NCBI RefSeq assembly: GCF_947492405.1
Contig: NZ_CANLMP010000002.1
Span: forward strand, 744,001-808,000
Source of the DNA: an uncultured Aquimarina sp.
GTDB taxonomy: Bacteria > Bacteroidota > Bacteroidia > Flavobacteriales > Flavobacteriaceae
Length of the DNA: 64,000 bases
Direction: 5' to 3'
In this document: positions 53,655 through 63,981 of the stretch, piece after piece
Numbering within the stretch: position 1 is the stretch's first letter
How the letters are laid out: each line of letters opens with the position of its first letter
Made by a program: the position numbers and the translations under genes
The notes under the pieces: model-generated
The model's input: the letters and a program-made list of their open reading frames with translations, nothing else
What the model was told of the DNA's origin: nothing
Databases searched by the model: none

Positions 53655-55289
53655 ATGTGTAATACGCATCACCCCAACAATACAAAAGCAACAAAAACAA
53701 CCTCCAAGGAAGGAGTTTGTAACCCAGACGAACATAAAAAATGGAATCGTAGATCATTTTTACAAGCACTAGGACTTGTAGGAGGTGGATCTATGATGTT
53801 AGCAAATACGAATCTTACTGTTTCCAGACCTTCTCCTTTATCAGTTGCATTAAGTCAAGCTGAAACTGATAAAATATTAATTATTTGCAGATTAGGTGGA
53901 GGAAATGATGGTTACAATACCATTATTCCTGTAAATCAGTATGAAAGTTATGCGCGGGCAAGACCACTAATTAAAATTCCTCCAAGTGAATTTATTAATT
54001 TGGAAGAAAACGAGTATGCAATGCCAAAACCTATGAATAAATTAGAAAATTTATGGGGAGATGGGCAAATGAAAGTTGCACACGGCGTAGGTTATGAAGA
54101 TCAAACCTTATCACATTTTAGAGGAACTGATATTTGGGCAAATACGAACCTAACAGAAGAAGAACAATCTGGATTTATGGGTAGATATTTTCAGAGGTTA
54201 TATCCTAGTTATATTACTGATCCACCACCAAGTCCACCTTCTATACAGATTGGTAGTCTTGGTAATCTAATTTTTAGAGGTCCGGAAAATGATTTTTCAT
54301 TTGCTATTTCGGACCCAAGACGATTAGAGCAATATATTGAAAATCAAGGATACAGGTTGGATTCTGATCCAGATTGCACCTATGGTGATCGCTTAAATTT
54401 TATAAGAGAAAGTACGAATGTAACTTACACTTATGCAGAAGCAATTTTTGATGCTTTTAATCGATCTACTGATTTTGGCGGGTATTTAGAAAACGATAAT
54501 TTCGCTAGACAAATGCGAATCGTCGCTCGTTTAATCAAAGGAAATCTCGGAACTAAAGTGTTTATGGTTACACTAGGTGGTTTTGACACTCATAACAATC
54601 AAATACAAAGACACCAACAATTACTAAATTCTTTTTCCGAAGGTATTAGTAATTTTTATGCAGATCTACAAGCCTCTGGATGGGATGATAAAGTCTTAAC
54701 CATGACCATCTCTGAATTTGGAAGAAGATTGGTTGAGAATGGTTCTTTAGGAACCGATCACGGTACTGTTGCTCCTATGATGTTTTTCGGAACTGGACTT
54801 AATGGTAATGGTTTTATAGGAGAACACCCTACACTCCCTGAAAATCCTAGCGTTGGTTTTAATGCTGAAAGCACTAATGATTTTAGACAAATCTATTCTA
54901 CAATAATGAAAGAATGGTTATGTATCCCTGCGGATACAGTAAACCAGGCATTACTTGGTGCAGAGTTTGAATCATTGGATCTAGGGTTTACTTGTGGTGG
55001 AGTTAGTCCCAACATACCCGGAGATGGAGAAACACTCTCGCATATAGTAACCTATGATGGAGGTCAAACTTTTATTAATATTAATAATCCAGAAACGACT
55101 CATGTAGACATTACATTGTTTAATATCATTGGGCAAAAAGTAGCCACATTAAGAAATGAAATGCTTCTAGAAGGAGATCACATTATAGATGTAAAAGAAT
55201 CTGCCGGAACCAGATTAAGTACTGGTCAATATGTATATAGAATAGAAACCGGAACAGGTGAATTTAGTAGATCCTTGATGATTTCCTAG
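53655..55289 (+). CDS. DUF1501 family protein, Tat-exported with sorting-like C-terminus, copy 1
   Basis: 544 residues from ATG 53655, matching the start of its paralogue (MCDTH); an overlapping start at 53598 would run inside the previous gene. A twin-arginine signal (WNRRSFLQALGLVGGG, about 30-45) suggests Tat export. The DUF1501 core is sulfatase-like in outline: RLGGGNDGYNTIIPVNQYE, VTLGGFDTHNNQ, TISEFGRRLVENGSLGTDHG, FGTGLNGNGFIG. The C-terminal 80 residues (VDITLFNIIGQKVATLRNE ... GQYVYRIETG) resemble a T9SS sorting domain, so it would go to the surface. Confidence 0.85.
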   Translation: MCNTHHPNNTKATKTTSKEGVCNPDEHKKWNRRSFLQALGLVGGGSMMLANTNLTVSRPSPLSVALSQAETDKILIICRLGGGNDGYNTIIPVNQYESYARARPLIKIPPSEFINLEENEYAMPKPMNKLENLWGDGQMKVAHGVGYEDQTLSHFRGTDIWANTNLTEEEQSGFMGRYFQRLYPSYITDPPPSPPSIQIGSLGNLIFRGPENDFSFAISDPRRLEQYIENQGYRLDSDPDCTYGDRLNFIRESTNVTYTYAEAIFDAFNRSTDFGGYLENDNFARQMRIVARLIKGNLGTKVFMVTLGGFDTHNNQIQRHQQLLNSFSEGISNFYADLQASGWDDKVLTMTISEFGRRLVENGSLGTDHGTVAPMMFFGTGLNGNGFIGEHPTLPENPSVGFNAESTNDFRQIYSTIMKEWLCIPADTVNQALLGAEFESLDLGFTCGGVSPNIPGDGETLSHIVTYDGGQTFININNPETTHVDITLFNIIGQKVATLRNEMLLEGDHIIDVKESAGTRLSTGQYVYRIETGTGEFSRSLMIS

Positions 55290-55311
55290 AAAGAAAAAAT
55301 ACTACTTTTTT

Positions 55312-55349
55312 AAAAAGCACTAATCTATCATTGATAATTAGTGCTTTTT
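55312..55349 (+). terminator. Terminator after first DUF1800-DUF1501 pair
   Basis: Stem AAAAAGCACTAAT / ATTAGTGCTTTTT with a twelve-base loop; T-run follows. It shows that the two pairs are separate transcription units. Confidence 0.85.
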
Positions 55350-55680
55350 TATTGCAAAATAAATTGAAGTACAAAATAGTAAAATCCTGTTTTTAAGAAA
55401 ACTATAAGTGATTTTAACATTTTTTAGCAACTAAAAAATTAGACAAAAAACGAATACTCACTCATTAGCAACGCATACTAAAAGCATAACTATACCCACT
55501 CACTAAATCCATAAGTTTAGGTCAATTTTGATAATCAGTATCCGGTTTTTGTTCTAATAGTAAACAAAATCAAAAAATTTCATAATAATGGCTAAATGTT
55601 TCTTAATAAGAAACTAACTATCAAATAATTACGTTTCAAAAATTAAACTATTACAATATTCTTAACTAACACAAACTTTT
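55350..55680. other. Intergenic stretch, leader of second pair
   Basis: 331 bases, very AT-rich, no frame or hairpin that I can support. It presumably contains the promoter of the second DUF1800 gene, but no clean TAnnTTTG box is seen. Confidence 0.5.
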
Positions 55681-57141
55681 ATGATGACAACAAATACTTC
55701 GTGTAACGTTGCTTCATTAAATGTCTATTCTCCAACGAATACAAATCCCTGGAATAGACAAAAGATTAATCATTTGTATAGAAGACTTGGTTTTGGTGCA
55801 ACTCCCGAGATGGTGAACAACGCTCTTAATCAAAACCCTTCAAATCTAATTGATAGTCTTATTGATGAAGCTTTGAATCTAAACCCAACTCCAGCGCCAG
55901 AATGGGGTTATTGGATTAAAGATGATTTTGATGCCACACCAGAAAATCCTTTTTCATATAGAAGGGATTGGAAAAATCAAATGGTAGCAGACATGTTTCA
56001 AAATAATCTCCGAGATCGTCTTACCTTATTTTGGAGTAATCATTTTGTAACAGAAGACAATACATACCAAAGCCCTGCTTATCTGTTTCAATATTATAAC
56101 CTACTACAATTTCATTCATTAGGTAATTTTAAAGACTTTACTTCTGATATAGGTCTTTCTTCAGCCATGTTAATTTACTTAAATGGATATCAGAACACAA
56201 AAAATAGACCTAATGAGAATTATGGAAGAGAGCTTTATGAGCTTTTTACTTTGGGCGTAGATAATGGATACACTCAAAATGATATTGTCGAAACTGCCAG
56301 AGCATTAACCGGTTGGAATGAAAGAGAACAACGTTGGGGAGCCATCACTTTTGATACTAACAAATTTGATAATGAAAATAAAATAATTTTTGACCAAGAA
56401 GGTAATTGGGACTATAATGATGTTATCAGAATTCTTTTTGAGCAAAGACCCACACAAATAGCAAAATTCATTTGCGGTAAATTCTATCGTTATTTTATTA
56501 GCCCCGCTGTAAACGAAGACATTGTAAATCAACTTGCGCAGACTTTTCTGGATAATAACTTCGAAATAGCGCCGGTACTAAGACAATTATTTAAAAGTGA
56601 ACATTTTTTTGACGAAAGGAGTCAAGGTGTGCTTATTAAAAGTCCTACCGATGTGCAGATCAATTTTTTTAAAGATTTAAATTTTGAGTTACCTGTAGAT
56701 TTTGAATTTAATAACAAAATACGAGGTGGATGCCAGGAATTAGGGCAAGAATTATTAAAGCCCGTAGATGTTGCTGGTTGGCAAGGAGATAAAGATTGGA
56801 TTGATTCTAGTACGTTAACTACAAGATGGGACAGAATCGGTTGGTATTTATGGAGATCGTGGAGACATAATGAAGAACAGTTTAGAACACTTGCAATAGA
56901 TATTATGGGAAGTAATTCTAATGATGTGGAGCTTGTGTCAAAATCAATTTTAGATAACTTCCTTTCCAAGGAGTTACTAAGTGCTACAGAATATAGCCAA
57001 GGATTAGAAATTTTTAAAGATCAAGTCCCAGAAAACTATTTTGAAGATGGTACCTGGAGTCTTAATTGGGATACAGCCCCCAGACAAGTCTACAGACTTT
57101 TACAATTTCTTATAACGATTCCCGAATTCCAACTTAAATAG
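55681..57141 (+). CDS. DUF1800 family protein, copy 2
   Basis: 486 residues. The same blocks as copy 1: NHLYRRLGFGATPEM, DRLTLFWSNHFVTED, RPNENYGRELYELFTLGVDN, ALTGWNE, FKSEHFF, VAGWQGDKDW, and the identical end PEFQLK. It is 28 residues shorter than copy 1 owing to shorter loops in the middle and C-terminal region. It precedes its DUF1501 partner by 7 bases, the same layout as copy 1, so the two-gene unit was duplicated as a whole. Confidence 0.85.
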   Translation: MMTTNTSCNVASLNVYSPTNTNPWNRQKINHLYRRLGFGATPEMVNNALNQNPSNLIDSLIDEALNLNPTPAPEWGYWIKDDFDATPENPFSYRRDWKNQMVADMFQNNLRDRLTLFWSNHFVTEDNTYQSPAYLFQYYNLLQFHSLGNFKDFTSDIGLSSAMLIYLNGYQNTKNRPNENYGRELYELFTLGVDNGYTQNDIVETARALTGWNEREQRWGAITFDTNKFDNENKIIFDQEGNWDYNDVIRILFEQRPTQIAKFICGKFYRYFISPAVNEDIVNQLAQTFLDNNFEIAPVLRQLFKSEHFFDERSQGVLIKSPTDVQINFFKDLNFELPVDFEFNNKIRGGCQELGQELLKPVDVAGWQGDKDWIDSSTLTTRWDRIGWYLWRSWRHNEEQFRTLAIDIMGSNSNDVELVSKSILDNFLSKELLSATEYSQGLEIFKDQVPENYFEDGTWSLNWDTAPRQVYRLLQFLITIPEFQLK

Positions 57142-57148
57142 AAAAATC

Positions 57149-58762
57149 ATGTGTGATACTCATTATAAAAACTTCACTCCAAAACCTGATAGTTGTAATA
57201 ATCAGGAACATAAAAAATGGAACAGACGTTCATTTCTACAAGCTTTAGGTATTGTGGGAGGAGGAACAGTGGCATTTGCTAACACTGCCTTATCTGTATC
57301 GAAACCATCGCGTCTATCAGCTGCTCTTGACGAATCAGAAACTGATAGAGTACTTATTATTATTAGACTTAAGGGAGGTAATGATGGATTAAATACTGTG
57401 ATCCCAATTAACCAATATGATACTTATGCCAATGCTCGTCCTAATATAAGAATACGAGAAAATCAACTATTCAATCTTAATGATGATTATGGAATGCCGA
57501 ACTATGCCAATAAATTCCAACAATTATGGGGTGATGGCAAGATGAAAATAGTTCATGGCGTTGGATATGAAGAAAGTGCCTTATCGCATTTTACAGGTTC
57601 TGATATTTGGGCAACTTCTGATGTAACAGATCAGGAAGATACCGGCTGGATGGGGCGATACTTTGAAAACCTATATCCTGATTATTTACTAAACCCTCCA
57701 GAACGCCCAGCGGCAATCCAGATAGGAAGTAGTGGTAATCTTATATTTAATGGAGACCAAAATAATTTTGCCTTTTCTGTAGCTGACCCTAAAAAACTCT
57801 TTGAAATTGCTCAAAATGGGTCTCTATATGACCTCAACAATCTTCCAGATTGCACACACGGAGAAAAAGTAGGGTATCTAAAAGGTGTTGCTAATACTAC
57901 ATTTACCTATGCAGGTGTCATCAATGATGCTTATGAAAGCACATCTGACTTTGGAAATTATCCCGATAATAGGTTATCAGAACAATTAAGTGTTGTTTCC
58001 AGACTAATAAAAGGTAATTTAGGAACTAAAGTATATTTTGTAACTCTAGGTGGTTTTGACACTCATAATGACCAATTGAATAGACAGGAACAGCTTATTA
58101 CTCAACTTTCAGAAACAATGGCTCATTTTTATGATGATCTTAAAGATGCAGGATGGGATGATAAAGTAGTATCTATGACTATTTCAGAATTTGGAAGAAG
58201 GGTAAAAGAAAATGGATCGCGTGGAACGGATCACGGTACTGCAGCTCCTATGATGCTTTTTGGAACTGGACTGGATGGTAATGGTTTTATCGGAGAACAT
58301 CCTGATTTATCTAACCTGAACAGAAATGGAAACTTATACAATACTAACGATTTTAGACAAGTTTATGCTACCATAATGAAAGAATGGCTATGTATAGATG
58401 GTAATGTTGTAGATCAAGTTCTTCTGGGTGAACAATATAATCCTCTAGACTTAGGATTTAATTGTAGTAGTCTTGGTACAGATGAAGAAATTCCTGATTT
58501 TCAAAATTTTAGCCACACAGTTACTTATACTGGTAGTCAATCTTTTATTCATATAACCAACACTCAAGTAGGTCACGTAAATATTGATTTATATAGCATT
58601 ACGGGACAAAAAATAGCTACAATAAAAAATGAAATACTCTTAGAAGGAGAACATGTTATTAATGTAAAAGAAGCAGCTAAGACCAGATTATCTGAAGGGT
58701 TTTATGCATATCGAATTACAAAAGGCAAGCAACAATATAGCAAACCGGTAATGATTTTATAA
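57149..58762 (+). CDS. DUF1501 family protein, Tat-exported with sorting-like C-terminus, copy 2
   Basis: 537 residues. Tat signal WNRRSFLQALGIVGGG (about 24-39). The core has RLKGGNDGLNTVIPINQYD, VTLGGFDTHNDQ, TISEFGRRVKENGSRGTDHG and FGTGLDGNGFIG, all shared with copy 1. The C-terminal domain (VNIDLYSITGQKIATIKNE ... GFYAYRITKGKQQY) is again sorting-like. Cysteine just after the start (MCDTH) is also kept in both. Function unknown; probable surface complex with the DUF1800 partner. Confidence 0.85.
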   Translation: MCDTHYKNFTPKPDSCNNQEHKKWNRRSFLQALGIVGGGTVAFANTALSVSKPSRLSAALDESETDRVLIIIRLKGGNDGLNTVIPINQYDTYANARPNIRIRENQLFNLNDDYGMPNYANKFQQLWGDGKMKIVHGVGYEESALSHFTGSDIWATSDVTDQEDTGWMGRYFENLYPDYLLNPPERPAAIQIGSSGNLIFNGDQNNFAFSVADPKKLFEIAQNGSLYDLNNLPDCTHGEKVGYLKGVANTTFTYAGVINDAYESTSDFGNYPDNRLSEQLSVVSRLIKGNLGTKVYFVTLGGFDTHNDQLNRQEQLITQLSETMAHFYDDLKDAGWDDKVVSMTISEFGRRVKENGSRGTDHGTAAPMMLFGTGLDGNGFIGEHPDLSNLNRNGNLYNTNDFRQVYATIMKEWLCIDGNVVDQVLLGEQYNPLDLGFNCSSLGTDEEIPDFQNFSHTVTYTGSQSFIHITNTQVGHVNIDLYSITGQKIATIKNEILLEGEHVINVKEAAKTRLSEGFYAYRITKGKQQYSKPVMIL

Positions 58763-58791
58763 CTGGATTCAAAATCCTAATTTTATGTTAG

Positions 58792-58826
58792 ACAGTATCA
58801 GATTAATTTCTGATACTGTTTTTTTA
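58792..58826 (+). terminator. Terminator after second pair
   Basis: Stem ACAGTATCAGA / TCTGATACTGT with a six-base loop (TTAATT), then seven T's. Confidence 0.9.
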
Positions 58827-58919
58827 TGTAAAAAAATCTTAAAACGCCTTCAGTAATAACACATTATTTAAGTTTTATATTAATTAAATAAAGCCTTCTT
58901 ATTTTATCTCAGTGTTTAG

Positions 58920-58927
58920 TACCTTTG
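58920..58927 (+). promoter_or_regulatory. metG -7 box (TACCTTTG)
   Basis: Perfect TAnnTTTG, 21 bases before the chosen metG ATG; it overlaps the alternative upstream start at 58925, which speaks against that start. -33 box weak. Confidence 0.55.
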
Positions 58928-58948
58928 TGCCTCATTTTTACAAGCATT

Positions 58949-61015
58949 ATGAACGCACCTAAGAGATACACAATTACATCTGCCTTACCATATACTAACG
59001 GACCTATTCATATAGGACATCTAGCAGGAGTTTACGTACCTGCAGATATCTATTCCAGATATTTAAGAATCACTGGAAACGACGTAGCTTTTATTTGTGG
59101 TAGCGATGAGCATGGTGCTGCAATCCCTATGCGTGCAAAAAAAGAAGGAGTTTCTCCTCGGGTAATTATAGATAAGTATCACGCAATTATCAAAAAATCT
59201 TTTGAAGACTTCGGGATTACTTTTGATAATTACTCCAGAACCTCTGCCCCTATTCATCATGAAACAGCTTCTGAGTTTTTTAAGAAATTATATGAGGATG
59301 GAAAATTTATTGAGGAAACATCAGAACAATTATATGATGCAGAAGCTGATCAGTTTCTTGCCGATAGATTTGTAACTGGTACTTGTCCAAAATGTGGAAA
59401 TGAAGAAGCATATGGTGATCAATGCGAGAACTGTGGTAGTTCATTAAACGCAACAGATTTAATAAACCCTAAATCTACTATTTCTGGAGCAAAACCAACG
59501 TTAAAACAGACCAAACACTGGTTTTTACCATTAGATCAATATGAAGATTTTCTGAGAGAGTGGGTATTAGTTGGTCATAAAAAAGACTGGAAGACCAATG
59601 TATATGGTCAAATCAAATCCTGGGTGGATGATGGTTTAAGGCCAAGAGCGGTTACTCGTGATTTAGATTGGGGAATTCCCGTTCCGGTTGAAGGTGCAGA
59701 AGGAAAAGTACTATATGTATGGTTTGATGCACCAATCGGATACATCTCTTCTACTAAAGAATGGGCTGACAGAGAAGGAAAAGACTGGGAACCTTATTGG
59801 AAAGATGAAGATACTAAGCTAGTACATTTCATTGGTAAGGATAATATTGTATTTCACTGTATTATTTTTCCTAGTATGCTAAAAGCAGAAGGTAGTTATA
59901 TACTACCAGAAAATGTACCTGCTAACGAATTTTTAAATCTGGAAGGTAACAAACTCTCTACCTCTAAGAATTGGGCCGTTTGGTTACATGAGTATTTAGA
60001 AGATTTTCCGGATAAGCAAGACGTATTACGATATGCTTTAACAGCAAATGCTCCAGAAACTAAGGATAATGATTTTACCTGGAAAGATTTTCAGGATAGA
60101 AACAATAATGAACTGGTCGGTAATTTTGGGAATTTCATCAACAGAATTGTTGTACTAACCAACAAATACTATGACGGTGTCGTTCCTACTCCAAATGAAT
60201 TTTCTGAATTAGATCTACAAACATTAACCGAATTAAGAGCGTATCCAGCTGTTATTAGTAGTTCTATCGAAAGATATCGTTTTAGAGAAGGCTCACAAGA
60301 GTTATTAAACGTTTCTAGATTGGGTAATAAATATTTAGCGGATGAAGAACCCTGGAAACTTATTAAGACGGATCCAGAACGTGTAAAAACCATTATGTAT
60401 GTTGGTTTACAAGTTGCAGCGGCTTTAGCCACCTTATCAGAACCATTTTTACCATTTACTTCTCAAAAGTTAAAAAACATACTAGCTGCAACGTCAAGCG
60501 ATATCAAGACGAATTGGAACGAAATAGCCACCAAAGAAGTATTGCTTCCAGCTGGTCATACAATTGAAAAAGCAGAGCTATTATTCTCCAAAATCGAAGA
60601 TGCTGATATCCAAAAGCAACTGGATAAGCTAGAAGCTACTAAAAAAGCCAACGAAGCAGAAAACAAAACTATAGAACCACAAAAAGATACTGCAACTTTT
60701 GAGGATTTCACTAAAATGGATCTACGTGTAGGGACTATCGTAGAAGCAGAGAAAATGTCAAAGGCTAAAAAACTATTAGTTCTTAAAGTAGATACAGGAC
60801 TTAACGTTAGAACGATCGTTTCAGGTATTGCAGAACACTTTAAACCAGAAGATTTAATTGGCAAAAAGGTAACAGTATTGGTAAATCTTGCTCCAAGAAA
60901 ATTAAGAGGTGTAGAAAGCGAAGGAATGATCCTCATGACCGAAACTCCTGATGGAAAACTAGTATTCCTAAATCCGGATGAGGATGGAGTTACACCTGGT
61001 GCTGTGATTAGTTGA
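58949..61015 (+). CDS. metG: Methionyl-tRNA synthetase
   Basis: 688 residues from ATG 58949. The class I HIGH motif is HIGH at about 21-24 ([14 protein letters not shown]). The KMSKS loop is LSTSK (near 335). A zinc-binding insert has CPKCG and CENCG (about 146-161). The C-terminal 110 residues are an EMAPII-like tRNA-binding domain ([20 protein letters not shown]), joined by a Lys/Glu-rich linker. It charges initiator and elongator tRNA-Met. Full length. The convergent MFS gene ends 14 bases after it. Confidence 0.97.
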   Translation: MNAPKRYTITSALPYTNGPIHIGHLAGVYVPADIYSRYLRITGNDVAFICGSDEHGAAIPMRAKKEGVSPRVIIDKYHAIIKKSFEDFGITFDNYSRTSAPIHHETASEFFKKLYEDGKFIEETSEQLYDAEADQFLADRFVTGTCPKCGNEEAYGDQCENCGSSLNATDLINPKSTISGAKPTLKQTKHWFLPLDQYEDFLREWVLVGHKKDWKTNVYGQIKSWVDDGLRPRAVTRDLDWGIPVPVEGAEGKVLYVWFDAPIGYISSTKEWADREGKDWEPYWKDEDTKLVHFIGKDNIVFHCIIFPSMLKAEGSYILPENVPANEFLNLEGNKLSTSKNWAVWLHEYLEDFPDKQDVLRYALTANAPETKDNDFTWKDFQDRNNNELVGNFGNFINRIVVLTNKYYDGVVPTPNEFSELDLQTLTELRAYPAVISSSIERYRFREGSQELLNVSRLGNKYLADEEPWKLIKTDPERVKTIMYVGLQVAAALATLSEPFLPFTSQKLKNILAATSSDIKTNWNEIATKEVLLPAGHTIEKAELLFSKIEDADIQKQLDKLEATKKANEAENKTIEPQKDTATFEDFTKMDLRVGTIVEAEKMSKAKKLLVLKVDTGLNVRTIVSGIAEHFKPEDLIGKKVTVLVNLAPRKLRGVESEGMILMTETPDGKLVFLNPDEDGVTPGAVIS

Positions 61016-61029
61016 TATTAAGTAACTAC

Positions 61030-62286
61030 TTATGTTTTTTCTTCTATATCTTTTCTAAGATCTAATTTCCTAAAGGCTGGAGAAATAATAGCTGTAAAAA
61101 TAACCGTTAGTAAAGTCATACTCCCGCCAAATACTACAGCAGTTACTGTACCCATGTATTTCGCCGTAATACCACTTTCAAAAGCGCCTAACTCGTTCGA
61201 AGATCCTACGAACATAGAATTTACAGAAGACACTCTCCCTCTCATATGATCGGGAGTTTTAAGTTGTAATATGGTTTGCCTTATCACCATCGAAATTCCA
61301 TCGGTAATTCCACTAAAAAACAATGCGATTACGGATATCCAAAAAACAGAAGATATACCAAAAATTATGATACTCACTCCAAACCCAAAAACAGCTACTA
61401 ATAATTTGATTCCCGCTTTTTTATTAATTGGAAAATAAGCCGTGGTGAACATAATTATAAAAGCTCCTACTGCCGGAGCTGCTCTTAAAATACCAAATCC
61501 CTGAGGTCCGACTTTTAGAATATCTTGAGCAAAAACGGGTAATAATGCAATCGCACCTCCAAAAAGAACCGCTATCATATCTAAAGTAAGTGCTCCTAAA
61601 ACTGCTTTAGTCTTAAAAACGAATCTTAATCCTTCTTTCAGACTTTTAAATATGGGCTCTCCAATATTGGGATTCATTATTGGTTTTTTAGGGATTTTAA
61701 ATAAACAAATGAAAGCTAGTGTAGCCCAACCAACAATTACTAACATTGACCAATGCACATCTATCAAACCAATAGTAAATCCTGCTAGTGCTGGTCCTGC
61801 CACAGCCCCTATTTGCCATGTAGAACTACTCCAAGTAGCAGCATTGGGGTATATTTTTTTGGGAACTAATAATGCTAAAAGGGAAAATATAGTAGGACCC
61901 AAAAAAGCTCTTACAATACCTCCTAAAAAAACAAGAAAATAGATTCCATATAAAATAGTGGATTCAGTCAAAGAATCCCTAAAACTAGGTAATGTTAATA
62001 GAAATAAACCTAAACTAATCACCAAAAACCCTGAAATACATATAAACAGTAAGCTTTTCTTCTCTTTTTGATCAACGATATGACCCGCAAATAGAGCCAA
62101 AGAAACAGCAGGAACTATCTCCATTAGTCCAATAATACCCAAAGAAAGAGGATCTTTTGTGATACTATATACTTCCCATTCGATTACTATAAATTGCATG
62201 GTCCAGGCCATTACCAGAGACAAACGTATTAATAAAAAAATAGTAAACTCTTTATATCGTAATGCTGAGTATGGATCATTTTTCAT
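61030..62286 (-). CDS. MFS transporter (EntS/drug exporter-like)
   Basis: 418 residues with about eleven to twelve hydrophobic helices and the family's Gly/Pro pattern (GLMEIVPAVSLALFAGHIVDQKEKKSL, partial loop 2-3 motif GHIVDQKEKK). The middle loop (about 195-215) is charged. It belongs to the group of MFS exporters around EntS and macrolide or siderophore efflux. No siderophore genes are nearby, so the substrate is unknown. A TATCTTTG box lies 23 bases upstream on its strand. Confidence 0.85.
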   Translation of the reverse strand: MKNDPYSALRYKEFTIFLLIRLSLVMAWTMQFIVIEWEVYSITKDPLSLGIIGLMEIVPAVSLALFAGHIVDQKEKKSLLFICISGFLVISLGLFLLTLPSFRDSLTESTILYGIYFLVFLGGIVRAFLGPTIFSLLALLVPKKIYPNAATWSSSTWQIGAVAGPALAGFTIGLIDVHWSMLVIVGWATLAFICLFKIPKKPIMNPNIGEPIFKSLKEGLRFVFKTKAVLGALTLDMIAVLFGGAIALLPVFAQDILKVGPQGFGILRAAPAVGAFIIMFTTAYFPINKKAGIKLLVAVFGFGVSIIIFGISSVFWISVIALFFSGITDGISMVIRQTILQLKTPDHMRGRVSSVNSMFVGSSNELGAFESGITAKYMGTVTAVVFGGSMTLLTVIFTAIISPAFRKLDLRKDIEEKT

Positions 62287-62309
62287 TAAAAAGGTAATTA
62301 TTTTTTTAA

Positions 62310-62317
62310 CAAAGATA
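62310..62317 (-). promoter_or_regulatory. Candidate -7 box for MFS gene
   Basis: TATCTTTG on the minus strand, perfect TAnnTTTG; -33 not clear. Confidence 0.45.
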
Positions 62318-62484
62318 GTATCTTAGTCTACATAATATATTACGATTTTTGTCTTATCTAAAACATTCAAAAATATCATATCATACTCGTAAACATTAGC
62401 TAGCATTAATAGTATAGTTCTAGATGATTAAATATGTGATATTACCTAAATTATTGACAAGCAAAAAGAACTTATTATTAAAAA

Positions 62485-63981
62485 ATGAAACGATATATAA
62501 CACTCATTGGCCTACTATACATATGCTTTTTTACCCATGCCCAAGAAAAGGTATTAGAGCTGGAAGATGGTTTTGTGAAATTTCAATCTAAAAAGGAATC
62601 ATACGCATTACCAAATCAACTTACTGGTGATCTTATGCTTTTACTAGAAGAAGGTAGACAATTTCACGCGCATTTATTAGATAGTAGTTATACCAATACA
62701 TCAAAGATTTCTACCAAAACAATTCCTTCTAAATACAGATATATTTTAGGATATAATATAGAAGGAAATGCATACTCCATTTTCTTTAGCGACAGCTGGA
62801 GTACTAAATTTGGTGTACAAACTTTTGACTTTGAAACCAAAACTGCTAAAAATACTTTCTTAGACTTTAAAATTAAAGGTGAAAAATATGTAGAAAGCGT
62901 AGTTTACAATAATAAAATTCATCTCATCACGATTACAAAAAAGTCTTCAGATTTAAATATCTATACTTTTGATAAACAATTTACCCCTACTAAAAATACA
63001 GTTTCTCTAAAAGAATTAGAATATCCAAACCCTAAAAGCAGGAATCATACTATAAATGCATACTATTTGTTGCTTTCTGATTCAGGAGGAATTTCACGCT
63101 CAGTTATAGATATTGAAAAAATAGAAGGTAGTAATCCCAACGTTATTGAAACTACTTCAAAAGAAAACAAACTATATCAGTTTAATAATCAATTGATCTT
63201 TAGTTTTGACTATGATCATAAAAAAACTCAATTGTGCTTTATAGATTTAGAAACATTTGAGGCCACTGTAAAATCTTACAACAAACCATCTAAAACCGAA
63301 GAAGGATATCGTAAAAGTAATTCTTATATCTTCGATAATAAGCTTTTTCAAATCGCCAGTTCTAATCAAAAAATGAAGTTTACCGTTTTAGATTTAGAAA
63401 CTGAAAAAATAATCAAAGAATATAAGGTTAAAAAGGAAGATACAATCAGGTTTAAAAACTCGCCTATCATTCAGGAAGGTGGAGGCATACTTCCTGGTTT
63501 TTCAGAAAATCGAGTTAGAGAAATGGAAAAAACATCCAAATATCTTAGAAAAATCTCTTCCTCTGATTTAGGAATATCGGTGTACAAGGTAGATAATAAA
63601 TATAATATCATCCTTGGAGGCACAAAAGAAATTACAACCAGTAATGGATATGCCGGAATGAATGGTTTTGGTGGTGGATTTGCCGTTGGAGGTACTGTTG
63701 GAGGTGCTACAGGAGTATGGATAGGTTTTAATCCAACTTTCTATAATTATAGTAGTTATACAACCACAAAATCTACATATATCAACTGTCTTTTCGACAA
63801 TAACTTTGATCACATTCAGGGTGACATTAAAAAAAATGGTTATGATAGATTATTTGAGTTTGAAGACAATTTAGATATCAAAACGAAAGCAGTAAATATA
63901 TTTTTACATAAAGAGAGATTACATTATGGTTTCTTTGATCCTAAGAAAAGAACCTATGAATTATATAGCTTCAAAGAATAG
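62485..63981 (+). CDS. Secreted protein of unknown function
   Basis: 498 residues. Signal peptide MKRYITLIGLLYICFFTHAQ. The mature part is rich in beta-strand patterns with alternating Tyr/Phe and repeated F-D-x-E/D-T/K segments (VQTFDFETKTAKNTF, LNIYTFDKQFTPTKN, CFIDLETFEATVKS, FTVLDLETEKIIKEY), which suggests a beta-propeller. A glycine-rich loop (about 390-415, MNGFGGGFAVGGTVGGATG) interrupts the last quarter. No lipobox and no sorting domain, so periplasmic. I do not recognise the family. It stands alone at the right end of the window. Confidence 0.65.
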   Translation: MKRYITLIGLLYICFFTHAQEKVLELEDGFVKFQSKKESYALPNQLTGDLMLLLEEGRQFHAHLLDSSYTNTSKISTKTIPSKYRYILGYNIEGNAYSIFFSDSWSTKFGVQTFDFETKTAKNTFLDFKIKGEKYVESVVYNNKIHLITITKKSSDLNIYTFDKQFTPTKNTVSLKELEYPNPKSRNHTINAYYLLLSDSGGISRSVIDIEKIEGSNPNVIETTSKENKLYQFNNQLIFSFDYDHKKTQLCFIDLETFEATVKSYNKPSKTEEGYRKSNSYIFDNKLFQIASSNQKMKFTVLDLETEKIIKEYKVKKEDTIRFKNSPIIQEGGGILPGFSENRVREMEKTSKYLRKISSSDLGISVYKVDNKYNIILGGTKEITTSNGYAGMNGFGGGFAVGGTVGGATGVWIGFNPTFYNYSSYTTTKSTYINCLFDNNFDHIQGDIKKNGYDRLFEFEDNLDIKTKAVNIFLHKERLHYGFFDPKKRTYELYSFKE

